Of a stretch of DNA of 64,000 nucleotides, positions 9,211 through 18,536 are shown in pieces (position 1 is the first letter of the stretch; each line of letters opens with the position of its first letter). The notes beneath the pieces are model-generated. The model was given only the letters and a program-made list of their open reading frames with translations, had not been told where the DNA came from and ran no database searches. Source of the stretch: Butyrivibrio sp. AC2005 (GTDB lineage: Bacteria; Bacillota; Clostridia; Lachnospirales; Lachnospiraceae); contig NZ_KE384138.1 in NCBI RefSeq assembly GCF_000424145.1, positions 26,464-90,463 on the forward strand, read 5' to 3'. A program made the position numbers and the translations under genes.

Positions 9211-9601
9211 ATTTAGCCAGCACTCCGTTCACAAAGGAGGATGCGCCGTCCTGACCAAATTTCTTAGACAGTTCAACCGCCTCGTTAATTGCTACTCCTG
9301 TAGGAATAGACTCATCAAATTTAATCTCATAGACCGCAAGTCTGAGGATTGCAAGCTCTACCTTACCGATACGTCCGGTATCCCAACCGGTGGTAACTTC
9401 ATTAATAAGCTTATCAATCTCCGGAAGCTTGTCAGCAATGCTTTCATAACGAGACTTAACAAAATTAACGTCAGACTCGCTCATCTCTATATCGTTTGTT
9501 TCTATAAAAAGGTCTTCCTGTTCTCTCATCTCCTCTTTTGTGTTGAATTCAACACGGAAAAGTAACTGAAAAACCTGTTCTCTTAATTCTGATCTTTTCA
9601 T
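9203..9601 (-). CDS. nusB: Transcription antitermination protein NusB
   Basis: A 132-residue all-helical protein that with NusE (S10) binds boxA RNA and supports rRNA antitermination. The N-terminus (MKRSELREQVFQLLFRVEF) and the C-terminal signature PTGVAINEAVELSKKFG followed by FVNGVLAKF are typical. It starts 18 bp after the Asp23 gene and overlaps xseA, so it is an early gene of this operon. Confidence 0.95.
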   Translation of the reverse strand: MKRSELREQVFQLLFRVEFNTKEEMREQEDLFIETNDIEMSESDVNFVKSRYESIADKLPEIDKLINEVTTGWDTGRIGKVELAILRLAVYEIKFDESIPTGVAINEAVELSKKFGQDGASSFVNGVLAKFA

Positions 9602-9619
9602 AATATCCTCTATGTGTAT

Positions 9620-9994
9620 TTATTCAGGCATTGTGATTCCTGCGATACGAACATTGACGTCTGTAACATCAAGTCCTGTCATGCTCTCAATTGAACTCTT
9701 TACTCTGTCCTGTACAAGCTTGCTTGTAGCAGGGATATTGTAGCTGTAGTTCATAAGAATTGACATATCCACACGAACCTTACCTTCGTTTACAAAAATC
9801 TTGGAGCTCTTCAAAATATTCTTAGGGCTGGCCTTCTCTATATTCTCGCTTGTATAATTGCCTGCCATTGCACTCACACCGTCAACCTCAAGTGCAGCAA
9901 GTGCGGCAATCTTGGATACCACATCATCAGCAATCTTAACTGATGCAATTCCCTTAGATTTAATAAGTGTATTATTCTGTACTTCCTTTTCCAT
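9620..9994 (-). CDS. Asp23/Gls24 family envelope stress response protein
   Basis: A small Asp23 (YqhY-type) protein of 124 residues. The core reads ISKIAALAALEVDGVSAMAG, then a segment ending DMSILMNYSYNIPATSKLVQDRV and VNVRIAGI. I choose the ATG at 9994, with AAAGGA 11 bases upstream. A GTG three codons earlier sits too close to the same site. In Firmicutes yqhY lies beside accBC and nusB and has been linked to acetyl-CoA carboxylase or lipid control. Here only the nusB side is kept. It appears to be the first gene of the nusB-dxs operon. Confidence 0.9.
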   Translation of the reverse strand: MEKEVQNNTLIKSKGIASVKIADDVVSKIAALAALEVDGVSAMAGNYTSENIEKASPKNILKSSKIFVNEGKVRVDMSILMNYSYNIPATSKLVQDRVKSSIESMTGLDVTDVNVRIAGITMPE

Positions 9995-10029
9995 AATAAT
10001 CACGTTCCTTTCATACTGAAATCCTTATA

Positions 10030-10058
10030 ATTATACAGGATATGAAAACGGAGGGCAA
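10030..10058 (-). promoter_or_regulatory. Putative sigma-A promoter for the asp23-nusB operon
   Basis: On the minus strand TTGCCC, 17 bases, then TATAAT. The -35 lies within the right arm of the terminator hairpin of the preceding gene. The distance to the Asp23 start is about 30 bp. Confidence 0.6.
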
Positions 10059-10078
10059 CTTTTTATGTATGCCCTCCG
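10044..10078 (-). terminator. Rho-independent terminator after the membrane protein gene
   Basis: A perfect 9-bp stem CGGAGGGCA/TGCCCTCCG with a 12-base loop, followed on the minus strand by TTTTC. It separates the TM-repeat protein gene from the Asp23 operon. Confidence 0.8.
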
Positions 10079-10119
10079 CCTTAATCTCATATTTCTATTA
10101 TTCAGTTAAAATCTTTATA

Positions 10120-11307
10120 TTACTTATTCTTCTTGTTCTCATCGATGTACTTGTCAAACTTGTCAAGCTGCTTTGCTGCGAAAGCCTTTCCACCGATACC
10201 GAAAGAGATTGCAAATGCTACTGCAAGAGCTGCAATGATGATGATGAATGCAGAGTTTACGATTGTAGTAGCAATACCAAGCTGGTTAAGAACCATGATG
10301 ATTCCAACTACGAAGATAACTACCTTTGAAACCATAGCATAGCCATCCATGCCGTTCTTCTTAAGTGCCTTCTCTGCAAGGATTGCAGCAAAGTAAGTAA
10401 GTGTAAGAACGATAACAGCAGCAAGAACCTTAGGCATGTAGCCGATAATAGCAGAGCCGATATCTGTAAGAACCTTAAGGTCAACTACAGCAAAGCCCTG
10501 TGCGATAAAGATGATGTTGATAACAACCTGTACAACTGTACCTGTAACCTTTGAAAGTACAAACTTCTCTGTCTTACCCTCTGTAGCATCTGTGAGCTTC
10601 TTATCAACACCTGTTGAAGCAAGGAGCTGTGTTACGATCTGACCGGCAAATCTGCCGATAAGATATCCGACAAATACTACAAGGCATGCGATAACAATAC
10701 GAGGAATGTACTCGATAACTACTGAAAGCATGTTTACAGCAGGTGCTGTTATAGCATCAATCTTAAGGACATTGAGTGCTACGATGAATACAGGAATCAT
10801 GATAAGTACATATACGATGTAAGCAAGTGTATATGAAAGCTTAGCATTGTCCTTTACTTCCATACCTGCCTTTGCCTGAAGCTCATCAAGCTTGAGCTGT
10901 GCAAAAAGAGGTGCAAGAAGTGCACGAACTGTTGTTGCAATGATGTTGCCGACAAAGATAACAATTACTGCGGCAAGGATGCTGGGAACGTATCCCCAAA
11001 CTGTGTTTAAGAGTCCCATTATAGGACCAGAAATGCTATCAATTCCGAGTGCCCCAAAAATCTGCGGAATGAAAAGCATAAATACCAGGAAGTAAACGAG
11101 CTTACTGATGTAAGTGATTGTTACTCCGGGTCTCGGACCATCAGCTCTTGACACGATAAAGCCAAGCTTTGTGTGTGTAAGAAGCTTAATGATAAGCGAC
11201 TTAGCAATTGATGCGGCGATATAGGCTACAAGCAAAACCAGCAGCGCTACTACCACCTTCCCAAATCCCCCTAATAATCCGGTCATAAAATTTGTAAAAT
11301 TTAACAT
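10120..11307 (-). CDS. Multi-pass membrane protein with repeated mechanosensitive-channel TM helix
   Basis: A 395-residue membrane protein with about nine or ten hydrophobic segments. The same segment occurs three times: GYVPSILAAVIVIFVGNI, EYIPRIVIACLVVFVGYLI and GYMPKVLAAVIVLTLTY. This matches the conserved TM helix (PF05552) found before MscS domains, but no clear MscS beta domain follows. The protein is therefore channel-like rather than a canonical MscS. The C-terminus is short and basic. A strong AAGGAGG site precedes the ATG. It has its own terminator and looks monocistronic. A role in osmotic or membrane tension response is inferred from the domain only. Confidence 0.8.
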   Translation of the reverse strand: MLNFTNFMTGLLGGFGKVVVALLVLLVAYIAASIAKSLIIKLLTHTKLGFIVSRADGPRPGVTITYISKLVYFLVFMLFIPQIFGALGIDSISGPIMGLLNTVWGYVPSILAAVIVIFVGNIIATTVRALLAPLFAQLKLDELQAKAGMEVKDNAKLSYTLAYIVYVLIMIPVFIVALNVLKIDAITAPAVNMLSVVIEYIPRIVIACLVVFVGYLIGRFAGQIVTQLLASTGVDKKLTDATEGKTEKFVLSKVTGTVVQVVINIIFIAQGFAVVDLKVLTDIGSAIIGYMPKVLAAVIVLTLTYFAAILAEKALKKNGMDGYAMVSKVVIFVVGIIMVLNQLGIATTIVNSAFIIIIAALAVAFAISFGIGGKAFAAKQLDKFDKYIDENKKNK

Positions 11308-11409
11308 ACCATTTCCTCCTTGTTTTTTACAAAACTACAATCATTTTATCACCGCAATCAATTATGTTCAATGAATATTGTTAACATTTTATCATTTTTT
11401 TGTTAATAG

Positions 11410-11612
11410 GACGTTCTAAGATTTCTGCGGTATAGTGTGCGAGATTTACGTTTACGTCTGCGTCGTGATTTTCTAAAATTATAAAAAAACGAGTGCCTCA
11501 TCTCATGTTATTCGAAACAATCGGCACTCGTTTTTATTAAATTTTGAAAATCATCTCCTCGTCCGAGAACTGTAAATTTCGCACACTATACCACAGAAAC
11601 CTTAGAACTGTC
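11410..11612. mobile_element. ~200-bp near-palindromic element (MITE-like)
   Basis: The outer arms (11410-11448 and 11572-11612) are inverted copies of about 38 bp with four or so differences and one indel; both contain TCTAAG and GGTATAGTGTGCGA. The inner arms (GATTTTC...AAAATT and GAGTGCC/GGCACTC) continue the symmetry, and only a middle stretch on each side diverges. There is no open reading frame. It fills most of the gap between the transglutaminase gene and the membrane protein gene. Long terminal inverted repeats without coding content suggest a miniature transposable element. I see no convincing target duplication. Confidence 0.6.
11483..11536 (-). terminator. Terminator-like core hairpin of the palindromic element
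   Basis: AAAAACGAGTGCC pairs with GGCACTCGTTTTT across a loop of about 25 bases, with A-tracts on one side and T-tracts on the other, so it could terminate in both directions. On the minus strand it would end the transglutaminase transcript. Confidence 0.65.
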
Positions 11613-11651
11613 TCATCAAGCCGCTTATATATCAAAAAATATTCACTTAAT

Positions 11652-13223
11652 TCAATATAGCCAGATTATAAGGATGTATTGCTCATCAAATGTGGTATAT
11701 GAAACCGTGTTGTTGGAACCCTCCATATAACCGAAGACTTTCTGATTAGTTATCAGGTTGTTGATAAACTCATCATAAACCGCACGGGTACTGCATTTGA
11801 TAGTGACGTTGTTACTGCCGTCAGCGTATCTTCTGGTAAAAAGTTCACCGAGGGCGTTGTAGTCATTTTCAGTAAAGTACTCGCCCTCACGTACGTAGTA
11901 GTTGTTTCTCATAGAGGTGCAGTCAGGAACCGGAAGTGTCTCAGAGATGGTGTGTGTCTTGCTTATATCCTGAGTTGTGCAGCAGAGGTAGGTATAGTTA
12001 ATCAGAGGCATCTTCTGCGCGCTCTCTCCACCCGCCTCAAATTTCTGATAGGAAGAATCCCCCCAGGTAGTGTCTACATAGGTATATTCTCCATCAACAA
12101 GTACCAGGTTCCAGGCATGACCTACGCCTGCGACTTTTCCTGTGATAAGAGTCGTTGGAATTCCCAGCTTATTTAAAAGGTATTGTGTTGCCTTTGCATA
12201 GCCCTGACATACAGAGCTGCCGAATATGAATACAGAGCAGATATTCTGGTTATCTGGTGCCTGGGCATCATATTCTGTATTGGTAATGAGATAGTCGTAG
12301 ATGTACTTAACCTTTGAATAGGTATCTGAATCATTAGGAACTCCGGCGAGGCAGGTATCAACATATGCATCTATCTTTTCCTGTCTTGCTGCGATTTCTT
12401 CTGCGCTGTAAATATAGTTACCTGTAAAGGAAATTTTCTTTAGGACTCCGGCTATCGTATACCTTGTATAGGTATAGCCATCCATATAGAAAAATTCAGG
12501 GTGATCTGCCAGCACAAACTGACATACCACATCAAGAGTGTCCTCATCAAGTGTTGAAACAACTATATCCTCTGCGCGGTTTTTTATAATCTGATAGATT
12601 TCAACATACAGCGTCTTACCATCATTTGTAAGGTGCTCGTATGCATAATTACCTTCCTGTGTTTTCTTTATTTCATCGATATCCACAGGTGATAATCCGA
12701 TAGATTCGCGCTGAGTCTCCTGATAAGAATCACTAAAATAGGTTGTGGATTCTTTTCCTGTTTCTTCCTCAGTTTCTTCCACGTCCTTATGTCTTCCGGT
12801 ACGGCCTGTCTCTATTTCAATCTGCTCAATGAGATCGTCTATCGCCTTGTTAACCTTATCGGGATCAAAGGCGGGACTACCGGAATTGTCTGATGCCTCA
12901 CTGTCAGTTTCAGTACCATTTTCCGTAGAAGTCTTATCATCTGATGCGGATGTATCAGAATCTGCTTTTGCAGACTCTATAATATTATTTTCCTTATCAC
13001 CGCTGTTATCAGAAGGCTGGGAAATAGCTGTTTCTGCACCATCCTTAACATTTTTTCCCTGACCGATTCTGTCCCCGTCATTCATCAGATTATTAGCCTG
13101 AAGGAATTCGGAAAGGGAATCATTAACCTTACTACAGCCGGCAAGTATCGTGCTCATGCATAAAAATGCAAAAAAGACAGATGCTTTCCCTATTAAGTTT
13201 TTAAAACATCTGTCTTTCATCAT
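11652..13223 (-). CDS. Transglutaminase-like lipoprotein
   Basis: An envelope lipoprotein: an N-terminal basic region, a hydrophobic helix and the lipobox STILAGC (about residues 26-32). Next is a low-complexity Ser/Asp/Glu-rich linker (about 40-170) and then a transglutaminase/protease-like core. The catalytic triad is visible as C339 (SSVCQGYA), H369 (GHAWN) and D384 (DTTWGD). The start is placed at the ATGATG pair (13223), because only this gives a normal lipoprotein signal. A longer frame would run into prfC. It lies four bases after prfC. Cleavage or crosslinking of wall proteins is a family-level possibility; the substrate is unknown. Confidence 0.85.
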   Translation of the reverse strand: MMKDRCFKNLIGKASVFFAFLCMSTILAGCSKVNDSLSEFLQANNLMNDGDRIGQGKNVKDGAETAISQPSDNSGDKENNIIESAKADSDTSASDDKTSTENGTETDSEASDNSGSPAFDPDKVNKAIDDLIEQIEIETGRTGRHKDVEETEEETGKESTTYFSDSYQETQRESIGLSPVDIDEIKKTQEGNYAYEHLTNDGKTLYVEIYQIIKNRAEDIVVSTLDEDTLDVVCQFVLADHPEFFYMDGYTYTRYTIAGVLKKISFTGNYIYSAEEIAARQEKIDAYVDTCLAGVPNDSDTYSKVKYIYDYLITNTEYDAQAPDNQNICSVFIFGSSVCQGYAKATQYLLNKLGIPTTLITGKVAGVGHAWNLVLVDGEYTYVDTTWGDSSYQKFEAGGESAQKMPLINYTYLCCTTQDISKTHTISETLPVPDCTSMRNNYYVREGEYFTENDYNALGELFTRRYADGSNNVTIKCSTRAVYDEFINNLITNQKVFGYMEGSNNTVSYTTFDEQYILIIWLY

Positions 13224-13227
13224 AACT

Positions 13228-14829
13228 TTAGTTCTTTCTGAATTCACTAAGAGAAAGTCCCTTGTTTCTGTCAAGAACCATCTGAGGGCTCCACTCATTT
13301 ATGAAGATAAGGAGTGGTCTTCCGTTCATATCCTTAATCTTCTTCATATCCGAAGTTCCTACCAGTGAATTCATGTCTACATCTTCATTGTCAACCCAGC
13401 GTATATACTCATATGGTAACATATCCAGAATAATTTCGACATTATATTCATTTTCAAGTCTGAATTTCAAAACATCAAACTGGAGGACACCGACAACTCC
13501 GACGATGATTTCCTCCATACCCATATTAAATTCCTGGAAAATCTGAATTGCACCTTCCTGCGCAATCTGCTCAATACCTTTGACAAACTGCTTACGCTTC
13601 ATGGTGTCAACCTGTCTTACTCTTGCAAAATGTTCAGGCGCGAAGGTCGGTATTCCCTCGTACTTCACAGTATCCTTGGGCATACATACCGTATCACCGA
13701 TTGAGAAAATACCGGGATCGAATACACCCATTATATCACCTGCATAAGCTTCGCTTAATATCTTACGTTCATCTGCCATAAGCTGCTGAGGCTGTGAAAG
13801 TCTGAACACCTTTCCTGACTGAACATGCTTAACTTCCTTGTCTGCATCATAGCGTCCTGAGCAGATTCTCATGAAAGCAACTCTATCTCTGTGAGCCTTG
13901 TTCATGTTAGCCTGGATTTTGAAAACAAAGGCAGTAAACTCATGATCCTTAGGATCAATAATCTCACCCTCAGAATCTGTTCTGCCACTTGGAGGAGTAG
14001 CCATCTGAAGGAAGTTATGAAGGAAAAGCTCAACACCGAAATTCTGAAGTGCAGAACCAAAGAATACAGGAGTAAGCTTACCGGCTCTTACTTCATCAAG
14101 ATTAAACTCAGCACCTGCTCCATCCATAAGCTCGATCTCACCCTCAAGATTCTCAAGCGCTTCCTCGCCGATTGTGGATACCAGCTGATCCCTGTCATCC
14201 ATGGGGATTATGGTCTCTGTACCTTCCTTAGTACCCTTCATTGTATCCTGGAAGGTTACAACATGCTTCTCACTTCTGTCATAAATCCCCTTGAAGTTCT
14301 TACCTGAGCCAATAGGAAGATTCATGGGACATGTAGCTATTCCAAGGTGATCTTCAATATCATCAAGAAGTTCATAGGTATCCATCGCGTCTCTATCAAG
14401 CTTGTTAATGAAGGTAAAGATCGGTATATGTCTCATTGTGCAGACCTTGAAAAGCTTCTTGGTCTGAGGCTCAACACCCTTACTTGCATCTATAACCATG
14501 ACCGCTGAATCTGCAGCCATAAGTGTTCTGTATGTATCCTCTGAGAAGTCCTGGTGTCCGGGTGTATCAAGAATATTGATACAGCAGTCCTCAAAATTAA
14601 ACTGAAGAACTGATGATGTAACCGAAATACCACGCTGTTTCTCAATTTCCATCCAGTCAGAAACAGCATGTCTTGCTGTCGCTTTACCCTTAACCGACCC
14701 CGCGAGGTTGATAGCTCCACCATAAAGAAGGAACTTCTCAGTAAGTGTAGTCTTACCTGCATCGGGATGGGATATGATTGCAAAGGTACGTCTCTTATTT
14801 ATCTCTTCTGTTGTATGGTTATTACTCAT
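13228..14829 (-). CDS. prfC: Peptide chain release factor 3
   Basis: RF3, a translational GTPase that recycles RF1 and RF2 from the ribosome after termination. It has 533 residues, standard length. G1 is SHPDAGKTTLTE (about residues 20-31), G3 is DTPGHQDFSEDTY and G4 is NKLDRD. Domain II and the RF3 C-terminal domain follow (GVVGVLQFDVLKFRLENEY). The ATG is preceded by AAAGG. It follows the deoB terminator region on the leftward strand and is followed closely by the lipoprotein gene. Confidence 0.97.
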   Translation of the reverse strand: MSNNHTTEEINKRRTFAIISHPDAGKTTLTEKFLLYGGAINLAGSVKGKATARHAVSDWMEIEKQRGISVTSSVLQFNFEDCCINILDTPGHQDFSEDTYRTLMAADSAVMVIDASKGVEPQTKKLFKVCTMRHIPIFTFINKLDRDAMDTYELLDDIEDHLGIATCPMNLPIGSGKNFKGIYDRSEKHVVTFQDTMKGTKEGTETIIPMDDRDQLVSTIGEEALENLEGEIELMDGAGAEFNLDEVRAGKLTPVFFGSALQNFGVELFLHNFLQMATPPSGRTDSEGEIIDPKDHEFTAFVFKIQANMNKAHRDRVAFMRICSGRYDADKEVKHVQSGKVFRLSQPQQLMADERKILSEAYAGDIMGVFDPGIFSIGDTVCMPKDTVKYEGIPTFAPEHFARVRQVDTMKRKQFVKGIEQIAQEGAIQIFQEFNMGMEEIIVGVVGVLQFDVLKFRLENEYNVEIILDMLPYEYIRWVDNEDVDMNSLVGTSDMKKIKDMNGRPLLIFINEWSPQMVLDRNKGLSLSEFRKN

Positions 14830-14871
14830 TACTTAACCTTTCTAAACTTAAAACAAAACAAATCTGCACGC

Positions 14872-14907
14872 ACAAAAACGCACTCTTTCTATTTTATGAA
14901 AGAGTGC
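14872..14907 (-). terminator. Rho-independent terminator after deoB
   Basis: A perfect 10-bp stem GCACTCTTTC/GAAAGAGTGC with an 8-base loop, followed on the minus strand by GTTTTTG. It lies 21 bp beyond the deoB stop. Confidence 0.9.
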
Positions 14908-14928
14908 GCGTAAAGTCAACAAATTCTG

Positions 14929-16083
14929 TTAATGAAGCATTGATGTCCCGTCAAATTCAGGCTTTATGTTGAAGTAATCAAGAACGGTTGCCCCAATATC
15001 AGCAAAAGTACTTCTGGTTCCATGATTCTTGGGCTCCACATTTTTACCATACATCACAAAAGGAATATATTCTCTCGTGTGATCGGTTGTCTTCTGGTAC
15101 GCAGGATCACAGCCATGGTCTGCTGTCATCATGATAATATCATCATCGCGGAGCTTTGCCACCATCTCAGGGAGCTTGGAATCAAAGTAGTTAAGTGCCT
15201 TGGCATAGCCATCGATATCTCTTCTGTGTCCGTAGAGCATATCAAAGTCAACAAGGTTCACAAAACAGAGTCCGTCAAAATCTCTGTCCATGTATGCAAG
15301 CGTCTTCTCGATTCCATCTGCATTGCTCTCTGAAAATACGAACTCAGTAAGTCCTTTTCCTTCGAAGATATCACGAATCTTACCAACGCCGAGAACATCC
15401 TTACCGGCTGCCTTGAGCTGATCAAGCATTGTAGTCTTAGGCGGTTCAAGGGAAAAATCGTGTCTGTGAGCTGTTCTGGTGTAGTTGCCACTGGTACCAA
15501 CAAAAGGTCTGGCGATTACACGTCCAACCCCAAGATCCCCCTGGAGCATTTCTCTTGCGATTCTGCAGTATTCGTAGAGTTTTTCAGTAGGAACGAGGTC
15601 TTCATGTGCTGCAATCTGGAATACACTGTCTGCAGAGGTGTAAACGATAAGATCCCCGGTTTTCATGTGCTCGTCACCGTAATCATTGATTACCTGTGTG
15701 CCGGAATACGGCTTGTTGCAGATTACGCCGCGACCTACCCTCTTGCTGAATTCATCAAGAAATTCCTTAGGAAAACCGTCAGGGAATTTGGGCATGGGCT
15801 TTGGTGAAACAATGCCTGCAATCTCCCAGTGGCCTGTTGTCGTATCCTTATCCTTACTTGCCTCCTGGCATCTTGCGTACGCACCTGTCGGATTCTCAAC
15901 TGCAGGTCTGCAATCAACTCCATCTATATTAAAAAGTCCCATAGCACCCATATTAGGCATATCAAAATACTTGCTGGTAGTGCAGGATCTTATGGTGTTT
16001 ACGTCAAAGTCACCATACTCAGCTGCATCAGGCTCCTCGCCTACGCCAAAGCTGTCTAAAACTATCAGAAAAATTCTTCCCAT
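14929..16083 (-). CDS. deoB: Phosphopentomutase
   Basis: Interconverts ribose-1-phosphate or deoxyribose-1-phosphate and the 5-phosphates in nucleoside salvage. It is a two-metal enzyme of the alkaline phosphatase superfamily. With the start at 16083 (AAGGAGG, then MGRIFLIVLDSFGVGEEPDA) the protein has 384 residues. The metal site residues are visible as LDSFGVGE near the N-terminus, DKDTTTGHWE (nucleophile Thr) at about 85-95, and MTADHGCDPAYQKTTDHTRE near the C-terminus. It is flanked by terminators and a repeat, so it is likely a single-gene unit. Confidence 0.96.
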   Translation of the reverse strand: MGRIFLIVLDSFGVGEEPDAAEYGDFDVNTIRSCTTSKYFDMPNMGAMGLFNIDGVDCRPAVENPTGAYARCQEASKDKDTTTGHWEIAGIVSPKPMPKFPDGFPKEFLDEFSKRVGRGVICNKPYSGTQVINDYGDEHMKTGDLIVYTSADSVFQIAAHEDLVPTEKLYEYCRIAREMLQGDLGVGRVIARPFVGTSGNYTRTAHRHDFSLEPPKTTMLDQLKAAGKDVLGVGKIRDIFEGKGLTEFVFSESNADGIEKTLAYMDRDFDGLCFVNLVDFDMLYGHRRDIDGYAKALNYFDSKLPEMVAKLRDDDIIMMTADHGCDPAYQKTTDHTREYIPFVMYGKNVEPKNHGTRSTFADIGATVLDYFNIKPEFDGTSMLH

Positions 16084-16123
16084 AAAAATGGCCTCCTTAA
16101 ATAAAATAGGGACCTGGATGATG

Positions 16124-16171
16124 CCCCTCATCCGTCAGCTTCGCTGACACCTTCCCCCATAGGGGGAAGGC
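16124..16171 (-). repeat. Dispersed palindromic repeat, short form
   Basis: A CCCCTCATCCG edge, hairpin TCAGCTTCGCTGA, then ACCTTCCCCCATAGGGGGAAGGC. It lies 5' of deoB, but deoB has its own AAGGAGG site closer to the start. Same orientation as the other copies. Confidence 0.9.
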
Positions 16172-16292
16172 ATAGATTAGGAATCAACATTCCATGTCCC
16201 CTTAATTTTATCATATTCTGTAACAAAATAATTCAACTGTTGTCATTCAGATAGTTGTTATTATTCTGATGCTATTTAGATTCCAGAATAAA

Positions 16293-18380
16293 TTATTTCT
16301 GAGCTACATCTTTCATGCTAAAGCTGATTCTGCCCATTCTGTCCTTACCAAGGCAAACAACCTTAACTTCATCACCAAGAGTGAGAACATCTTCAACATG
16401 ATCGATACGCTCGTTAGCAATCTTGCTGATGTGAACCATTCCCTCTTTACCGGGAGCGAACTCAACAAATGCACCGAATTCCTTGATGCTTACAACTTTT
16501 CCTGTGAAGATCTGACCCTTCTCGAAGTCAGTTGTAATGATGTTGATCATGTCAATAGCCTGCTGCATCTTATCCTTATCTTCACCGCAGATGCTTACTG
16601 TACCGTCATCTGTAATGTCGATCTTAACACCTGTGCGGTCAATGATCTCGTTGATTGTCTTACCTCTCTGACCAACAACATCACCAATCTTATCAGGATC
16701 GATATCGATAGAGATAATCTTAGGTGCATACTGGCTAACTTCCTTACGAGGCTCTGCAATAGCCTTGCTCATGCACTCATCCATGATGAAGAGGCGAGCC
16801 TGGCGGCACTGTGAAATAGCCTGCTCAACAATAGCCTTAGTAAGACCGTGGATCTTGATATCCATCTGGATAGCTGTGATACCTTCCTTAGTACCTGTAA
16901 CCTTGAAGTCCATATCTCCGAAGAAGTCCTCAAGACCCTGGATATCTGTAAGCACTACGAAATCATCATCTGTATCACCTGTTACAAGACCACAGCTGAT
17001 ACCTGCAACCATCTTCTTAATCGGAACACCTGCTGCCATAAGTGACATACATGATGCACATGTGGAAGCCATTGATGTAGAACCGTTACTCTCAAATGTC
17101 TCTGATACGCAGCGAATTGCGTAAGGGAACTCTTCCTCTGAAGGAAGTACAGGGAGAAGTGCTCTCTCTGCAAGAGCTCCGTGACCGATCTCACGACGTC
17201 CGGGACCTCTTGAAACCTTAGTCTCACCTACTGAATAAGCAGGGAAGTTGTACTGGTGAATGTATCTCTTACCTGTTACGTAAGGATCAAGTCCCTCAAC
17301 CTTCTGCATCTCTGAAAGAGGAGCAAGTGTTGTAACATCACAGATCTGAGTCTGTCCACGAGTAAACATAGCACTTCCGTGTACACGGGGGATAAGATCA
17401 ATCTCTGCTGAAAGAGGACGGATCTGATCAAGTGCTCTTCCGTCAGGACGCTTGTGATCCTTGAGGATCATCTTACGAACGGTCTTCTTTTCATACTGAT
17501 AGATAGCTTCGCCAAGGATAGCAAGCCACTCTTCATTATCAGCAAACTTCTCTTCAAGACGAGCAGTGATATCAGCTATATTAGCCTCTCTCTTCTGCTT
17601 CTCATCTGTGAATACAGCATTCTCCATCTCTTCCTGAGGAACAACTTCCTTAATTGCATCGAAAAGTTCCTGAGGAACTGCACAGCTTGCATACTCGTGC
17701 TTCGGCTTACCAACCTCTGCTACGATACCCTTGATAAACTCAATGAGCTTAAGGTTAACATCATGTGCAAGGTAGATAGCTTCCTTCATCTTATCTTCAG
17801 GAATCTCGTTACATCCAGCCTCGATCATGATAACCTTCTGGCCTACTGAAGCAACTGTAAGACGCATGTCACCCTTATCCCACTGCTCTTGTGAAGGGTT
17901 AACAACAAACTCTCCATCGATGATACCGATCTGAGTCATTGCGCAAGGGCCATCGAAAGGAATGTCTGAAATGGAAACTGCAACTGATGCACCGATCATA
18001 GCTACAAGCTCAGGACGGCACTGTGTGTCCACAGACATTACCATTGTTTCGATAGTTACATCATTTCTGTAATCCTTAGGGAAAAGAGGACGCATAGGTC
18101 TGTCTATAACACGGCTTGTGAGAATAGCATTCTCAGAAGGCTTACCTTCACGCTTATTGAATCCTCCGGGGAATTTACCTACAGAATAGAACTTCTCACC
18201 ATACTCAACGCTGAGCGGGAAGAAATCAATTCCATCTCTGGGCTTATCGGAAGCTGTTGCTGTACAAAGTACTGTTGTATCGCCGTACTTCATGAATGCA
18301 CATCCGTTAGCCTGCTTACCTACTTTACCGATCTCAATTGTGAGAGTTCTTCCGGCAAGTTCTGTTGAAAATGTTTTCAT
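16293..18380 (-). CDS. pnp: Polyribonucleotide nucleotidyltransferase (PNPase)
   Basis: A phosphorolytic 3'-to-5' exoribonuclease of 695 residues. Two RNase PH domains (about 1-220 and 310-530) flank a helical linker. The second core contains the catalytic-core stretch MDFKVTGTKEGITAIQMDIKI. A KH domain (IDPDKIGDVVGQRGKTINEI) and an S1 domain (GQIFTGKVVSIKEFGAFVEF) follow. The ribosome-binding site AAGGAG is just downstream of a small GCGCC/GGCGC hairpin at about 18394-18411, a possible control element. It lies directly after rpsO, as in most bacteria. Confidence 0.97.
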   Translation of the reverse strand: MKTFSTELAGRTLTIEIGKVGKQANGCAFMKYGDTTVLCTATASDKPRDGIDFFPLSVEYGEKFYSVGKFPGGFNKREGKPSENAILTSRVIDRPMRPLFPKDYRNDVTIETMVMSVDTQCRPELVAMIGASVAVSISDIPFDGPCAMTQIGIIDGEFVVNPSQEQWDKGDMRLTVASVGQKVIMIEAGCNEIPEDKMKEAIYLAHDVNLKLIEFIKGIVAEVGKPKHEYASCAVPQELFDAIKEVVPQEEMENAVFTDEKQKREANIADITARLEEKFADNEEWLAILGEAIYQYEKKTVRKMILKDHKRPDGRALDQIRPLSAEIDLIPRVHGSAMFTRGQTQICDVTTLAPLSEMQKVEGLDPYVTGKRYIHQYNFPAYSVGETKVSRGPGRREIGHGALAERALLPVLPSEEEFPYAIRCVSETFESNGSTSMASTCASCMSLMAAGVPIKKMVAGISCGLVTGDTDDDFVVLTDIQGLEDFFGDMDFKVTGTKEGITAIQMDIKIHGLTKAIVEQAISQCRQARLFIMDECMSKAIAEPRKEVSQYAPKIISIDIDPDKIGDVVGQRGKTINEIIDRTGVKIDITDDGTVSICGEDKDKMQQAIDMINIITTDFEKGQIFTGKVVSIKEFGAFVEFAPGKEGMVHISKIANERIDHVEDVLTLGDEVKVVCLGKDRMGRISFSMKDVAQK

Positions 18381-18470
18381 GTTTTTCTCCTTCTCGCGCC
18401 ATCCTCGGGCGCATATAATATGTAAAAAATTAGTTATTACCTGTAATTAGTAAAAGGATTATTGTCAGAA

Positions 18471-18520
18471 ATAAAACAAGGCGGAATAAGCCGACTATTT
18501 CTAATCGGCATCCCCGCCTT
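18471..18520 (-). terminator. Terminator or processing hairpin between rpsO and pnp
   Basis: The minus strand has AAGGCGG, an inner GCCGA/TCGGC stem, then CCGCCTT followed by GTTTTATTT. It lies 17 bp after the rpsO stop. In other bacteria this position holds both an rpsO terminator and an RNase site. Confidence 0.75.
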
Positions 18521-18536
18521 ATTCTCCCTTAGGAAA

